DNA from: Acinetobacter sp. WC-141
Lineage (GTDB): Bacteria; Pseudomonadota; Gammaproteobacteria; Pseudomonadales; Moraxellaceae
DNA length: 64,000 nucleotides
Assembly (NCBI RefSeq): GCF_000313935.1
Contig: NZ_AMSS01000052.1
Location: forward strand, 1-64,000
Reading direction: 5' to 3'
The position numbers were made by a program, and so were the translations under genes. The notes under the pieces are model-generated. The model had not been told where the DNA came from. It did no database searches and worked only from the letters and a program-made list of their open reading frames with translations. Positions 55,245 to 64,000 of this stretch are shown one piece after another. Numbering within the stretch: the stretch's first letter is position 1; each line of letters begins with the position of its first letter.

Positions 55245-56446
55245 AAGTTTTTTTAATCTTTCCTGGCTGAATATGATTTAACGCTGGGTGGATTTTTATG
55301 GTTAAGTACAGATATATAATTGATTTAAAGTGTCACACAATTTGATCGTAATAATACTTTCTCCTTAAAATATTATAGTCAGCATTAAGTAAAATTTAAT
55401 TTTGCTTAATCCACATTAAAAAAGTAAGCGTGATTTAAAATAATCTTAATTAAATCTAAATATACATTTGTAAAAAAAACAAGAAGAAAAGTGGTTATAT
55501 TTTTTTGAATGTTATTTTTTTAATCTATTTGATAGTGATGTTTTTAATAAAAATTTTTAAAATATAACCTTTGGTAAAAAATTAACTTTATTATTAAAAA
55601 AGGTTTTTTTATTTTTTTAAATATATTGGATTATATTTTTTATCAGTTGGTAAAATATAAAAAATTGGGTGAATAAATATCCATAATTCTATTTAATAGA
55701 GTATAAAAATTAAAATTACTATATTTTTCATAAGTTTATTTATTATTGGTTAAAGTTCTTTAAAAATTATGGATTATGTTGTGTTAATTTTTAAGCATCT
55801 AATGTCATATTTAATAGTTTTTAATAAATTAATTTAAATTTTATAAGTGAAATATTAATTAGTTTGAATAAATAGTTGGATAATATTTAACCTTGGGAGG
55901 GTGGTTGTAATTTTTGTATAATAAATCGTCTGGTGTGTCTTATCTTATTTTTTTAATTCAATTTGTGATTTGAAATTATAGTTAAATCGAAATCCTGTGC
56001 TTATTTCAAAATTAAGAAATTTTACTAATATATTAGTTTTTATTAAATGAATAATTTTATATTAAGACTTTTTAAATATAAGGTGAGGGCTATGTTTTTT
56101 TAATTGCTCAGGAAAGTGTGAGCTGTTTTTGATCATATTATTTTAATTCTACGAGCTAGTAATATAGGAAGATATATTGAGTGATGGGGCAAACTCTCAA
56201 TTCCTATGTAAGAGTCAGTACAGAAATATGAATTTTTATCTTAAATAAGTGTCTCAATAGATAGGATGTAATGGCGATGCCATGCCGATTTACACGTGCA
56301 CACACTATTTTTTATGAACAAGCTGAATTGAAAAAACGCGGGGAATAGGTCATAGATTGCTTAAAAGATCAGCATTAATAAAAGCTTTTGTCACATTTTT
56401 TCAGTATATTGCTATTAATTTCTTTATTTATAAATTCTAAGTTTGT
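55245..56446. other. 1.2-kb AT-rich region without a supported gene
   Basis: I find no coding frame beyond very short ones. A 25-residue frame at 56271-56348 (MAMPCRFTRAHTIFYEQAEL) follows AGGATGTA and is not recognisable. It may be a decayed gene. The rest is long runs of A and T with scattered TATAAT-like words. The left part holds the racemase promoter and the right end that of gntR. Loss of genes from this spot would explain its length. Confidence 0.5.
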
Positions 56447-57169
56447 ATGGAACAGGACCAAGCACGCATACCTAAATATATTCCTATTCGCGATGCAATT
56501 GCCCATGATATTGAATCTGGTGTATTAGAAGCCCACGCAAAACTCCCATCGGAAAGAGTGCTTTCGGAACAATTTCAAACCACTCGTGTTGCTGCACGTG
56601 AAGCTTTGCTGGCTTTGGAAACTGATGGTTTGATTTATCGATTAGACCGCCGTGGTTGGTATGTTCGCTCTCCTCGTATTATTTATCATCCGCAATCGAC
56701 TAAAAACTTTAATCAATTTGTAATTGAACAAGGCTATGAACCTTCTACAGAAGTGATTTCGAGTGAACTTACGCAAGCTACGTCTTGGGATGCCAAACAT
56801 TTAAAAGTTGAAAAAGGGCATCCGATTTATTCAGTTTGGCGACGTCGTTGTATTAATGGTCGACCTGTTTTAGTGGAACATTTACGGGTAAATGCCGAGC
56901 TTTTCCCTGAGTTTTTAACTCATGATCTCAAGCAATCCATTACTTTACTGATGGCAAATCAATATAACTGCCATATCACTAGAGCCGATATTAACCTGTA
57001 TCCAACCGCTTTATCGGAACAGCAGGCCAAAGCACTACATGTGAATGTGGGCGCACTCGGCCTATATATTTGCCGTAGCAACAGAAATGAAGAGGGTGTG
57101 ATTACCGATGTTGACCAAGAATATTGGCTACATGATGTTTTAGATTTACATTTCGAAGCGCGAGCATAA
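56447..57169 (+). CDS. GntR-family (HutC/UTRA class) regulator of the aminophosphonate locus
   Basis: 240 residues. GntR winged helix (LPSERVLSEQFQTTRVAARE, then ALLALETDGLIYRLDRRGWY) and a UTRA ligand domain (about 80-235; IYSVWRRRCINGRPVLVEHL). PhnF/PhnR-like proteins of this class control phosphonate genes. The palindrome ATCTGGTTTAAACCAGAT, a typical operator for HutC-class regulators, occurs just after this gene and again before phnW. The effector is probably 2-aminoethylphosphonate or phosphonoacetaldehyde. That is inference. Confidence 0.87.
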   Translation: MEQDQARIPKYIPIRDAIAHDIESGVLEAHAKLPSERVLSEQFQTTRVAAREALLALETDGLIYRLDRRGWYVRSPRIIYHPQSTKNFNQFVIEQGYEPSTEVISSELTQATSWDAKHLKVEKGHPIYSVWRRRCINGRPVLVEHLRVNAELFPEFLTHDLKQSITLLMANQYNCHITRADINLYPTALSEQQAKALHVNVGALGLYICRSNRNEEGVITDVDQEYWLHDVLDLHFEARA

Positions 57170-57175
57170 AAATTA

Positions 57176-57195
57176 AATCTGGTTTAAACCAGATT
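57176..57195. promoter_or_regulatory. GntR/UTRA operator before phnS, copy 1
   Basis: AATCTGGTTTAAACCAGATT, a perfect 20-bp palindrome containing TGGTTTAAACCA, the HutC-class operator type. It lies 66 bases before the substrate-binding protein start. Confidence 0.82.
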
Positions 57196-57260
57196 AATTA
57201 AACTGTCATATAAAACTGTTGAAATACGATCATCAAATAATTGCATTCGATGGTTTGCAG

Positions 57261-58298
57261 ATGAAACAGTATGTTCAACAGACAATTAAACTCGGTACTA
57301 CATCAGTTTTAGGTGTAGTAGTCGCTATGCAAATGGGATGTTCATCAGCAACATCAAAACGATCAGAAGAAATTACAGTCTATACGGCAGTGGAAGCCGA
57401 CCAACTTAAGCAATACCAAGAAGAATTGCATAAAGCCTATCCAGAGCTAAAAGTAAAATGGGTACGTGATTCAACTGGTGTGATTACCGCTAAACTTTTG
57501 GCAGAGCAGAAAAACCCACAAGCGGATGTAGTTTTTGGTGTGGCTTTAACCAGTTTGCTGGTCATGGAAAAAAAAGACATGCTCGAGCCTTTTAAACCTG
57601 AAGGCATCCAAAATTTAAAACCAGAATTTGTGAGCCAAAAAACTGTTCCGACTTGGACAGGTATGGATGCATGGGAATCTGCAATTTGTGTGAATAAAGT
57701 CGAATTAGAAAAACGTAAATTACCGGTTCCAAAAACTTGGAAAGATTTAACCAATCCAATTTATAAAAGCTTAATTGTGATGCCAAATCCAGCTTCGAGC
57801 GGAACAGGGTATTTAGATGTTACGGCTTGGATGCAAATTTGGGATGAAAAGCAGGCGTGGGACTATATGCAGGCTTTAAATAAAAACATTTCACAATATC
57901 CTCACTCGGGTTCAAAACCTTGCAAGATGGCAGCACAGGGTGAAATTCCAATTGGAGTTTCTTTCGGTTATCCGGCATTTAAATTAAAAGCAGAAGGTGC
58001 ACCTTTAGAAGTGGTTTATCCAACTGAAGGTTTAGGCTGGGAAATGGAAGCCTCAGCAATTGTAAAAGGAACGAAGAAGCTAAGTAGTGCACAGAAATTT
58101 ATAAATTGGTCGGTAAGCAAAGCGGCAAATGAAGCCTATGCCCATAACTTTTCAATGGTGGCCTATAAAGGCATTGAAAATACGACGATGAGCTTCCCGA
58201 AAAATCTTCCTCAAATGCTCGTAAAAAATGATTTTTATTGGTCAGCCGAGCAGCGTGAACGTATTTTGGCTGAATGGTCAAAGCGTTTTGAAAAGTGA
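57261..58298 (+). CDS. 2-aminoethylphosphonate ABC transporter, substrate-binding lipoprotein (PhnS-like)
   Basis: About 345 residues. The N-terminus has a signal with a lipobox-like AMQMGCSS, so it is probably anchored by Cys at about residue 28. The mature part is a type II periplasmic-binding fold of the Fe3+/spermidine class (EITVYTAVEADQLKQYQEEL, then GEIPIGVSFGYPAFKLKAEG). This class includes the AEP-binding PhnS2 proteins. The start is at ATG 57261, because the upstream TTG frame lies over the operator leader. First gene of the transporter operon. Confidence 0.83.
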   Translation: MKQYVQQTIKLGTTSVLGVVVAMQMGCSSATSKRSEEITVYTAVEADQLKQYQEELHKAYPELKVKWVRDSTGVITAKLLAEQKNPQADVVFGVALTSLLVMEKKDMLEPFKPEGIQNLKPEFVSQKTVPTWTGMDAWESAICVNKVELEKRKLPVPKTWKDLTNPIYKSLIVMPNPASSGTGYLDVTAWMQIWDEKQAWDYMQALNKNISQYPHSGSKPCKMAAQGEIPIGVSFGYPAFKLKAEGAPLEVVYPTEGLGWEMEASAIVKGTKKLSSAQKFINWSVSKAANEAYAHNFSMVAYKGIENTTMSFPKNLPQMLVKNDFYWSAEQRERILAEWSKRFEK

Positions 58299-58319
58299 TC
58301 TTGTGGATAAGGCCTTATT

Positions 58320-59522
58320 ATGCAAATTCCTTCGTCATTGCAATCATCGCTGCTGGGTCAAAACCAAAAGGGCGAGTTAGCAGGGCATTTATTGTCGACA
58401 TTAACGACCTATAAATATCCTGAACATGGCCCTTCGGTTTTAGAAGTGGTGGATATACAAAAAAAGTTCCAACACTTTCAGGCCCTAAGTCATATTAATT
58501 TAGACCTTAAAGCAGGCGAGTTCGTTAGCTTTTTGGGGCCTTCAGGGTGCGGTAAAACCACATTGCTACGCATTATTGCGGGTCTAGAAAAACCTGATTA
58601 TGGAAAAGTCATAAAAAAGGGCACAGACATTACCTTGCTCAGTGCTGAAAAGCGTCACTGTGGAATTGTGTTTCAGAACTATGCGTTATTTCCAAATTTA
58701 AATGTCGAAGAAAATATTGCTTTTGGCTTAGACAAAAAGAAGTGGGATAAAGCACAGCGTAGCCAAAGGGTTCAGCAGTTATTAGAACTGATTGAATTAC
58801 CCGATATTGCTAAAAAATATCCAAATCAATTGTCTGGCGGGCAGCAGCAACGTGTTGCGCTTGCTCGTGCAATTGCACCAAAACCTGATATTTTACTGCT
58901 AGACGAACCGCTTTCTGCTCTCGATGCTCAGGTACGTCTGAACCTGAGACAAAAGATCCGTTCGATTCAATCACAGCTTAATTTGCCAACCATTATGGTC
59001 ACACACGATCAAGAAGAAGCATTAAGCATTTCTGACCGTGTTGTGGTGATGAATCATGGCGTTATTGAGCAGATTGATACGCCGCATAATATTTACTACA
59101 AGCCACAAACCCAATTCGTTGCCAAGTTTATTGGTACCATGAACTTTTTGACCGCCACTTGTTCAGTACCGAATCAGCTCGAGGTTTTGGGTTTTATTCC
59201 TCTAAATTTGGAGCAGCAAAAACTTAAAGCAGGGCAAAACTACAGCATGGGTTTTAGACCGGAAGCTGTCGAGTTGGTTGATGATTTTGGGAGTGATAAA
59301 GAGTCGTTGTATTTACCAGTTAAAGTATTAAGCACTGAATTTTTAGGTGCGAAACGCCGTTTGTTTTGCGCTATTCATATCGATGGAATTGAGCAGGCAA
59401 AACACCTTTTGCAAATTGAAATTGAAAATACCAAGTTCAAAACTTTGCAAGAACTGATGTTTATAAAAGTGCCTAATCAACTCATTCATGTCTTTGATGA
59501 ACAAGGGTACGCACTATGTTAA
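58320..59522 (+). CDS. 2-aminoethylphosphonate ABC transporter, ATP-binding protein (PhnT-like)
   Basis: 400 residues. Walker A FLGPSGCGKTTLLRII, Q-loop FQNYALFPNL, signature QLSGGQQQRVALARAI, Walker B ILLLDEPLSALD, and a C-terminal TOBE domain (about 285-395). The N-terminus carries about 35 extra residues before the ABC domain. It powers uptake with the adjacent permease, whose start overlaps its stop by seven bases. Confidence 0.88.
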   Translation: MQIPSSLQSSLLGQNQKGELAGHLLSTLTTYKYPEHGPSVLEVVDIQKKFQHFQALSHINLDLKAGEFVSFLGPSGCGKTTLLRIIAGLEKPDYGKVIKKGTDITLLSAEKRHCGIVFQNYALFPNLNVEENIAFGLDKKKWDKAQRSQRVQQLLELIELPDIAKKYPNQLSGGQQQRVALARAIAPKPDILLLDEPLSALDAQVRLNLRQKIRSIQSQLNLPTIMVTHDQEEALSISDRVVVMNHGVIEQIDTPHNIYYKPQTQFVAKFIGTMNFLTATCSVPNQLEVLGFIPLNLEQQKLKAGQNYSMGFRPEAVELVDDFGSDKESLYLPVKVLSTEFLGAKRRLFCAIHIDGIEQAKHLLQIEIENTKFKTLQELMFIKVPNQLIHVFDEQGYALC

Positions 59523-61225
59523 ATGAAGCTGCTTCAGCGGTTTTAAAAACACAGCCGCGTCGAAAAACTGAATATTCATTAAGATCAAATATTGCTTTAG
59601 CTATGGTCGCAATCGCTTTGACTTTAGCGATTATTGCTCCTTTAATGATGCTGTTTGAAACAGCTTTTTTTGATGAAAATCAAAAATTTGTTGGCCTTGA
59701 AAATTTTTATAATTATTTTGCAAGCCCAGCTTTACTCAGCTCCGTATTTAACTCGGTGTGGATTGCTTGTGCTGCTACTGTCATTACAGTATTTCTTGCC
59801 AGTATTTATGCTTTTGCCCTCACCAATGTGAATATAAAAGGCAAAGGCTTCTTTAAAGTGGTCGCTTTCTTACCGATTTTAGCACCGTCACTTTTGCCTT
59901 CTTTGGCATTGGTTTATTTATTTGGTAAGCAAGGTGTGTTTAAACCTTTACTGGGCGATATACAAATTTATGGCCCAATCGGTATTTTAATCAGTTACTG
60001 CTTTTGGCTATTTCCAGCAATTTTAATGTTGATGATGGTGTCTTTTCGAAGTGTCGATCAGCGTTTAATTGAGGCGTCTTTGTCGCTGGGTAAAAATATC
60101 TGGAAGACGCATTATCATGTCACGCTACCTGCAATTCGGTATGGACTCATCAGCGCAAGTCTGGTGGCCTTTATCTATGTACTGACTGATTTTGGTATTC
60201 CAAAAGTCATTGGCGGTTCATTTAACATGATGGCGCTTGATGTCTATAAACAGATTATTGGTCAGCAAAACATGAGTATGGGTGCGGTCATTTCCATCTT
60301 ATTATTGCTACCAGCAGTGTTTGTATTCATTTTTGATCGTATACAAAGCAAACGCCATGCGCGTTTTCAAGCTTTTCAGGCTAAACCTTATGTCTCTGCA
60401 TCGAATAAAAAACTTGAAATGGTTTTGAGCCTATTTTGTGGTTTGGTTTCAGGTGCGATTTTACTGATTATCTTTACGGCTGTGCTGGCTTCATTTATTC
60501 AGTCTTGGCCTTATGATTTGTCTTTGACCTTGGCACATTACAGTTTTGAATATGTCGATGGTGGTGGTTGGTCCGCGTACTTTAACTCGGTTCGAATGGC
60601 ACTCTTTAGTACGGTTTTTGGAACAGTACTGATTTTTATGGTGGCGCTATTAACCGAACGTTTTAAAGCACATCCACTGATTAAAAACTATGTGCAAGCT
60701 TTGGTTTTACTGCCACTCGCTGTGCCAGGATTGGTCTTGGGTATTGCTTATATTTTGTTTTTTAACCAGCAGAGTAATCCGCTAAATGTTCTGTATGGAA
60801 CCATGACCATTTTGGTGATTTCAACCATCGTGCATTATTACACCGTGCCACATCTGACTTTAACCAATGCCATTAAACAGATTCCGCTACAACTCGATCA
60901 GGCAGCACAAACTCTAGGCACATCGAAGTGGAAAACCTTTTGGAAAGTGTACTTGCCTATGTGTTTTCCAGCGCTGTGTGATGTGTCGGTCTATGTTTTT
61001 GTCAACGCGATGACCACTGTGTCGGCTGCTATTTTCCTCTATTCACCAGACACCAGTTTAGCGGCGGTAGCTGTTCTAAATATGGATGATGCAGGAGACA
61101 CGGTTGCTGCTGTTGCCATGAGCATTTTAATTTTAACCACCTCATGCGTTGTAAAACTCATTCATTGGTTATTTACCCGAAAAATTAAGGCAAGAAGCCA
61201 ACAATGGCGCGAAAGCTCCCACTAA
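59516..61225 (+). CDS. 2-aminoethylphosphonate ABC transporter permease, two-domain (PhnU-like)
   Basis: 569 residues with about twelve membrane segments in two BPD_transp_1 halves. Each carries an EAA loop (EASLSLGKNIWKTHYHVTLP at about 180-200; DQAAQTLGTSKWKTFWKVYL at about 462-482). This is the fused form (PhnU2 type), where a single chain replaces the PhnU and PhnV pair. It begins inside the ATPase gene, so translation is coupled. Confidence 0.88.
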   Translation: MLNEAASAVLKTQPRRKTEYSLRSNIALAMVAIALTLAIIAPLMMLFETAFFDENQKFVGLENFYNYFASPALLSSVFNSVWIACAATVITVFLASIYAFALTNVNIKGKGFFKVVAFLPILAPSLLPSLALVYLFGKQGVFKPLLGDIQIYGPIGILISYCFWLFPAILMLMMVSFRSVDQRLIEASLSLGKNIWKTHYHVTLPAIRYGLISASLVAFIYVLTDFGIPKVIGGSFNMMALDVYKQIIGQQNMSMGAVISILLLLPAVFVFIFDRIQSKRHARFQAFQAKPYVSASNKKLEMVLSLFCGLVSGAILLIIFTAVLASFIQSWPYDLSLTLAHYSFEYVDGGGWSAYFNSVRMALFSTVFGTVLIFMVALLTERFKAHPLIKNYVQALVLLPLAVPGLVLGIAYILFFNQQSNPLNVLYGTMTILVISTIVHYYTVPHLTLTNAIKQIPLQLDQAAQTLGTSKWKTFWKVYLPMCFPALCDVSVYVFVNAMTTVSAAIFLYSPDTSLAAVAVLNMDDAGDTVAAVAMSILILTTSCVVKLIHWLFTRKIKARSQQWRESSH

Positions 61226-61330
61226 GTGATGTTTAGCTAAACACAATTTTTATTTAAACGACTGAAACGAAATGCTTTGTTCAACAAGGTAAGGGTTTAT
61301 TCATCCTCAATTTCGCAAATTGGAAGTCTT

Positions 61331-62485
61331 ATGAATCACGTACAGTTTGATTTAATTGTTGTCGGTGCCGGTATTTTAGGTTTGTCCGCTGCCATACAGG
61401 CGCAAGAGCAAGGCTTAAAAGTCTGTATCTTCGAGAAAAATGCTAAACCTGTGGGGGCAACTCGCCGTAATTTTGGCATGGTTGGAACCTCTACATTAAC
61501 CCATCCAGAGCAACAGTGGCGAAAGTACGCACTTGAAACGCGTTCTTTTTATCAGCGTATTCAGGCTGAAACCGATATTTCATTTGAGCAAAGACAAGGT
61601 GTCTATCTCGCCAATACGCCACTTGAATGGCAGGTTTTAAATGAGTTTGCCGAGCGTGCAAATAATTACCAAATTCCAGTTCATTTACGAAGCCATGATG
61701 AGCTGGTCACCCAATTTTCTTATTTAAACCCGCAGCAAAAGTTTCAAGGCGGTTTGGTTTTTCAAGAAGACTATTCGGTCGAACCGCATGTGATTGGGCA
61801 GCGACTATTGGCATATGCCGAAAGAAAAGGCATAGAGATTTATACTAATGCCTGTGTTGTTCAAACCCAATATCAACAGGAAAGTTGTCAAGTTCGCTTA
61901 GCAAATGGCGCGACTTATCGGGCAAATAAAGTTTTGATTTGTTACGGTGAAATCATCGATGTTTTATATCCCGATCTTTTACAAAGCTTGAACCTGAAAC
62001 GTTGTGGCCTACAAATGGCGCTGACTCAACCATTTCAACAAAAATTAAATGCTTCTCTTTACTCAGGCTTATCTATTTCACGTTATCCAGCCTTTGAAAT
62101 TTGCCCAAGTCATCATGAGCTAGTTAAAGCATCACAACAGGGATTCATTAAAGAATTCGGTATCCATATTCTGATTAAACAAAACGAATTTGGCGAACTG
62201 ATTGTGGGCGATAGCCACGAATATCATTCGATTAATGAAGCGCCACAGTTCGAGCAGCGTGAAGATATTAATGAGTTTATCCAAGCTTACTGTCACGAAA
62301 ACTTAGGGCTGACTTTACCTCCAATTCAAAAACGCTGGAATGGTTATTACCTGACTCATGAACATGAGTTGGCCTGTGTTACTCAAGCTGAGAAAAACAT
62401 CTTTCTGGTGAGTGCGATTGCTGGCAAAGGCATGACCACAGGGGCTGGGTTTATGAAAGAAGTATTAGAACAAAATATTTACTAG
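61331..62485 (+). CDS. FAD-dependent oxidoreductase of phosphonate loci (TIGR03364/HpnW-like)
   Basis: About 384 residues of the DAO family: FAD motif LIVVGAGILGLSAAIQAQEQ, then TRRNFGMVGTSTLTHPEQQW, and a C-terminal IAGKGMTTGAGFM FAD contact. The N-terminal arginine-rich block VGATRRNFGMVG is typical of the TIGR03364 group found beside phosphonate genes. It is thought to oxidise the amino group of an aminophosphonate, giving an aldehyde usable by PhnX. ATG 61331 is chosen; the longer upstream frame lacks similarity. Confidence 0.82.
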   Translation: MNHVQFDLIVVGAGILGLSAAIQAQEQGLKVCIFEKNAKPVGATRRNFGMVGTSTLTHPEQQWRKYALETRSFYQRIQAETDISFEQRQGVYLANTPLEWQVLNEFAERANNYQIPVHLRSHDELVTQFSYLNPQQKFQGGLVFQEDYSVEPHVIGQRLLAYAERKGIEIYTNACVVQTQYQQESCQVRLANGATYRANKVLICYGEIIDVLYPDLLQSLNLKRCGLQMALTQPFQQKLNASLYSGLSISRYPAFEICPSHHELVKASQQGFIKEFGIHILIKQNEFGELIVGDSHEYHSINEAPQFEQREDINEFIQAYCHENLGLTLPPIQKRWNGYYLTHEHELACVTQAEKNIFLVSAIAGKGMTTGAGFMKEVLEQNIY

Positions 62486-62491
62486 TTTGTC

Positions 62492-62509
62492 ATCTGGTTT
62501 AAACCAGAT
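62492..62509. promoter_or_regulatory. GntR/UTRA operator before phnW, copy 2
   Basis: ATCTGGTTTAAACCAGAT, identical over 18 bases to the site at 57177-57194, about 30 bases before the phnW start. Confidence 0.82.
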
Positions 62510-62538
62510 TGATGTATATTGAAATTAACGCGAAAGAA

Positions 62539-63699
62539 ATGAGCAACCTTATGAACATGCAACCCCAACTCGATATGGATTTAGAGAACAAGTATTTGCT
62601 ACTAACTCCAGGTCCATTATCAACTTCTGCTACGGTCCGCCGTGCCATGCAAAAAGACTGGTGTACGTGGGACCAAGAATATAATTCGCTGGTACAAGAT
62701 ATTCGCTCTCGTCTAGTCAACTTAGCAACCAGTCAACCTGAAAAATATACCGCTGTGTTAATGCAAGGCAGTGGCAGTTTCGCTGTGGAGTCTGTGCTTG
62801 GTTCAGCTATTCCACGCGATGGCAAAATCTTGATTATCAATAACGGCGCATATGGTGCACGCATGGTGCAAATGGCGCGTTGCTTAAATATTGAAGTGAT
62901 CGAGCTGAATTATTTAGAAACTCAGACACCCGATTTACAAGAAATTGAACGCGTTTTAGAAGATAAAACCATTAGCCACGTTGCTTGTGTGCACTGTGAA
63001 ACCACCACAGGTATTTTAAATTCGATTCAAGAGATAGGCCGTTTAGTTAAAGCAGCAGGAAAAATCTGGATTGTAGATGCCATGAGTTCATTTGGCGGTG
63101 TGCCAATGGATATCGCTGAGCTTGAAATTGATTTTCTGATTTCAAGTGCAAATAAATGTATTCAAGGTGTTCCGGGCTTTGGTTTTATTTTGGCGAAGCG
63201 TGACTGCCTAGAAGCATGTAAAGGTTTGGCACGTTCGGTCAGCCTCGATTTGTATGACCAGTGGAACACGATGGAGCAACATAACGGTAAATGGCGTTTT
63301 ACCTCTCCAACCCATGTGGTACGTGCATTTTATCAAGCATTGCTTGAGCTTGAGGCAGAAGGCGGAGTTGTTGCACGTTATCAACGTTATCTACAGAACC
63401 AACAAACCTTATCGCAAGGTATGCAGCAGCTTGGTTTTGAATTGGTATTAGGCAATCAAGCACCCCAATCACCAATTATCACGACATTTCTTTACCCGAC
63501 AGTTGAAACATTTAGCTTCCAATCATTTTATGAAACGCTAAAAAAATCAGGCTATGTGATTTATCCGGGCAAAGTCACTGACCTTAACTGTTTTCGAATT
63601 GGCAATATTGGCGAAGTTTATGTTCATGACATTGAAGGGCTTCTTGCTGCCATTACCAATTACTGCGAAAGCTATCTAAATCAAGCTGTAACAGTATAA
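62539..63699 (+). CDS. phnW: PhnW, 2-aminoethylphosphonate:pyruvate aminotransferase
   Basis: About 386 residues of class V PLP aminotransferases. [20 protein letters not shown] is the PhnW signature, with [16 protein letters not shown] (PLP Asp) and the Schiff-base Lys in [16 protein letters not shown]. It turns 2-aminoethylphosphonate and pyruvate into phosphonoacetaldehyde and alanine. I use ATG 62539 ([10 protein letters not shown]); ATGs at 62551 and 62557 are also possible. It has its own operator and is followed by phnX. Confidence 0.93.
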   Translation: MSNLMNMQPQLDMDLENKYLLLTPGPLSTSATVRRAMQKDWCTWDQEYNSLVQDIRSRLVNLATSQPEKYTAVLMQGSGSFAVESVLGSAIPRDGKILIINNGAYGARMVQMARCLNIEVIELNYLETQTPDLQEIERVLEDKTISHVACVHCETTTGILNSIQEIGRLVKAAGKIWIVDAMSSFGGVPMDIAELEIDFLISSANKCIQGVPGFGFILAKRDCLEACKGLARSVSLDLYDQWNTMEQHNGKWRFTSPTHVVRAFYQALLELEAEGGVVARYQRYLQNQQTLSQGMQQLGFELVLGNQAPQSPIITTFLYPTVETFSFQSFYETLKKSGYVIYPGKVTDLNCFRIGNIGEVYVHDIEGLLAAITNYCESYLNQAVTV

Positions 63700-63735
63700 C
63701 TTTTATTAAAATATTTGAATTAAAGGGAATACATC

Positions 63736-64000
63736 ATGACGACCAACAATACACAAATTCAAGCTGTTGTTTTTGACTGGGCTGGCACAACTGTAGATTT
63801 TGGTTCACGTGCACCAATTTTGGCTTTTATGGCGTTATTTAAAGACAATAAAGTTGAAATTACGGTTGAAGAAGCTCGTGCTCCGATGGGTTTAGAAAAA
63901 CGTGACCATATTGCTGCTGTTTTAAAAATGCCGCGTGTAGCAGCTGCATGGCAGGACGTATATGGTCAGGCGGTAACTGAAGCAGATATTGACCGTTTAT
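63736..64000 (+). CDS. phnX: PhnX, phosphonoacetaldehyde hydrolase (N-terminal part)
   Basis: The first 88 codons of a HAD-family hydrolase: QAVVFDWAGTTVDFGSRAP holds the nucleophile Asp and the Ala-Gly-Thr-Thr pattern specific to phosphonatase, and APMGLEKRDHIAAVL the cap residues, including the region of the Schiff-base Lys. It splits phosphonoacetaldehyde to acetaldehyde and phosphate. The gene runs off the window at 64000. It follows phnW by 36 bases with AAAGGGAA before the ATG. Confidence 0.93.
   Translation, partial: MTTNNTQIQAVVFDWAGTTVDFGSRAPILAFMALFKDNKVEITVEEARAPMGLEKRDHIAAVLKMPRVAAAWQDVYGQAVTEADIDRL

Noticed and set aside
56271..56348. 25-codon frame in the large gap
   Set aside because: Too short and unrecognised to call a gene; noted only in the gap description.

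Overview
The window reads as a chromosomal segment of an Acinetobacter species, most likely of the A. calcoaceticus-baumannii complex. The reasons are the low GC coding style, the tssA-tssK-tssL-asaD-tagX arm of the Acinetobacter type VI secretion locus, the divergent pobR/pobA pair, and a complete paaZ / paaABCDEFGHJK-paaX-paaY-paaI phenylacetate locus. I see no rRNA, tRNA or CRISPR array.

Layout. 1-616: one end of an IS3-family insertion sequence (orfA, a programmed -1 frameshift site, start of orfB). It is inserted in clpV (tssH), so only the ClpV C-terminal part remains (617-2086), followed by intact tssA, tssK, tssL, an asaD-like gene and tagX. 7-15.1 kb: housekeeping and accessory genes (LysR regulator, ankyrin protein, CMP/dCMP-type deaminase, MFS pump, YcaQ-like protein, GNAT, queH, a small Cys-containing orphan, soxR with a SoxR-box, an I78 lipoprotein). 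15.2-15.35 kb: a candidate leftward small RNA. 15.5-28.1 kb: a trans-4-hydroxy-L-proline catabolic island (DapA-type deaminase, GntR regulator, epimerase, three-subunit D-hydroxyproline dehydrogenase, PAS-AraC regulator, alpha-ketoglutaric semialdehyde dehydrogenase, several transporters). A shared palindrome centred on CGTATACG ties its transcription units together. Then sdaA.

29.8-43.6 kb: the phenylacetate pathway, with paaZ divergent from paaA-K, then paaX, paaY and paaI. 43.6-48.25 kb: an inserted block of unusual composition. It holds a tight leftward operon of very AT-rich genes. The first gene encodes a protein with a GRDP-like domain and a Cys/Gly-rich C-terminal tail. It is followed by an ABC exporter, a JmjC/cupin 2OG-Fe(II) oxygenase and an NTF2-like protein. 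This looks like an undescribed RiPP-type (modified peptide) system and is my main candidate for novelty. Next to it lies a GC-rich, hairpin-dense segment that resembles a mobile-element leader region.

48.3-55.2 kb: TetR regulator and GST with an operator between them, a truncated carboxymuconolactone decarboxylase, LysR/azoreductase, pobR/pobA, and an exported alanine-type racemase. 55.2-56.4 kb: about 1.2 kb of AT-rich DNA without a gene I can support. 56.4-64 kb: a 2-aminoethylphosphonate uptake and degradation locus (GntR regulator, PhnS/T/U transporter, FAD oxidoreductase, PhnW, start of PhnX), with the same 18-bp palindrome before both phnS and phnW.

Overall this is a catabolic and transport region (hydroxyproline, serine, phenylacetate, 4-hydroxybenzoate, aminophosphonate) joined to a broken T6SS locus and carrying one compact foreign-looking biosynthesis/export island.
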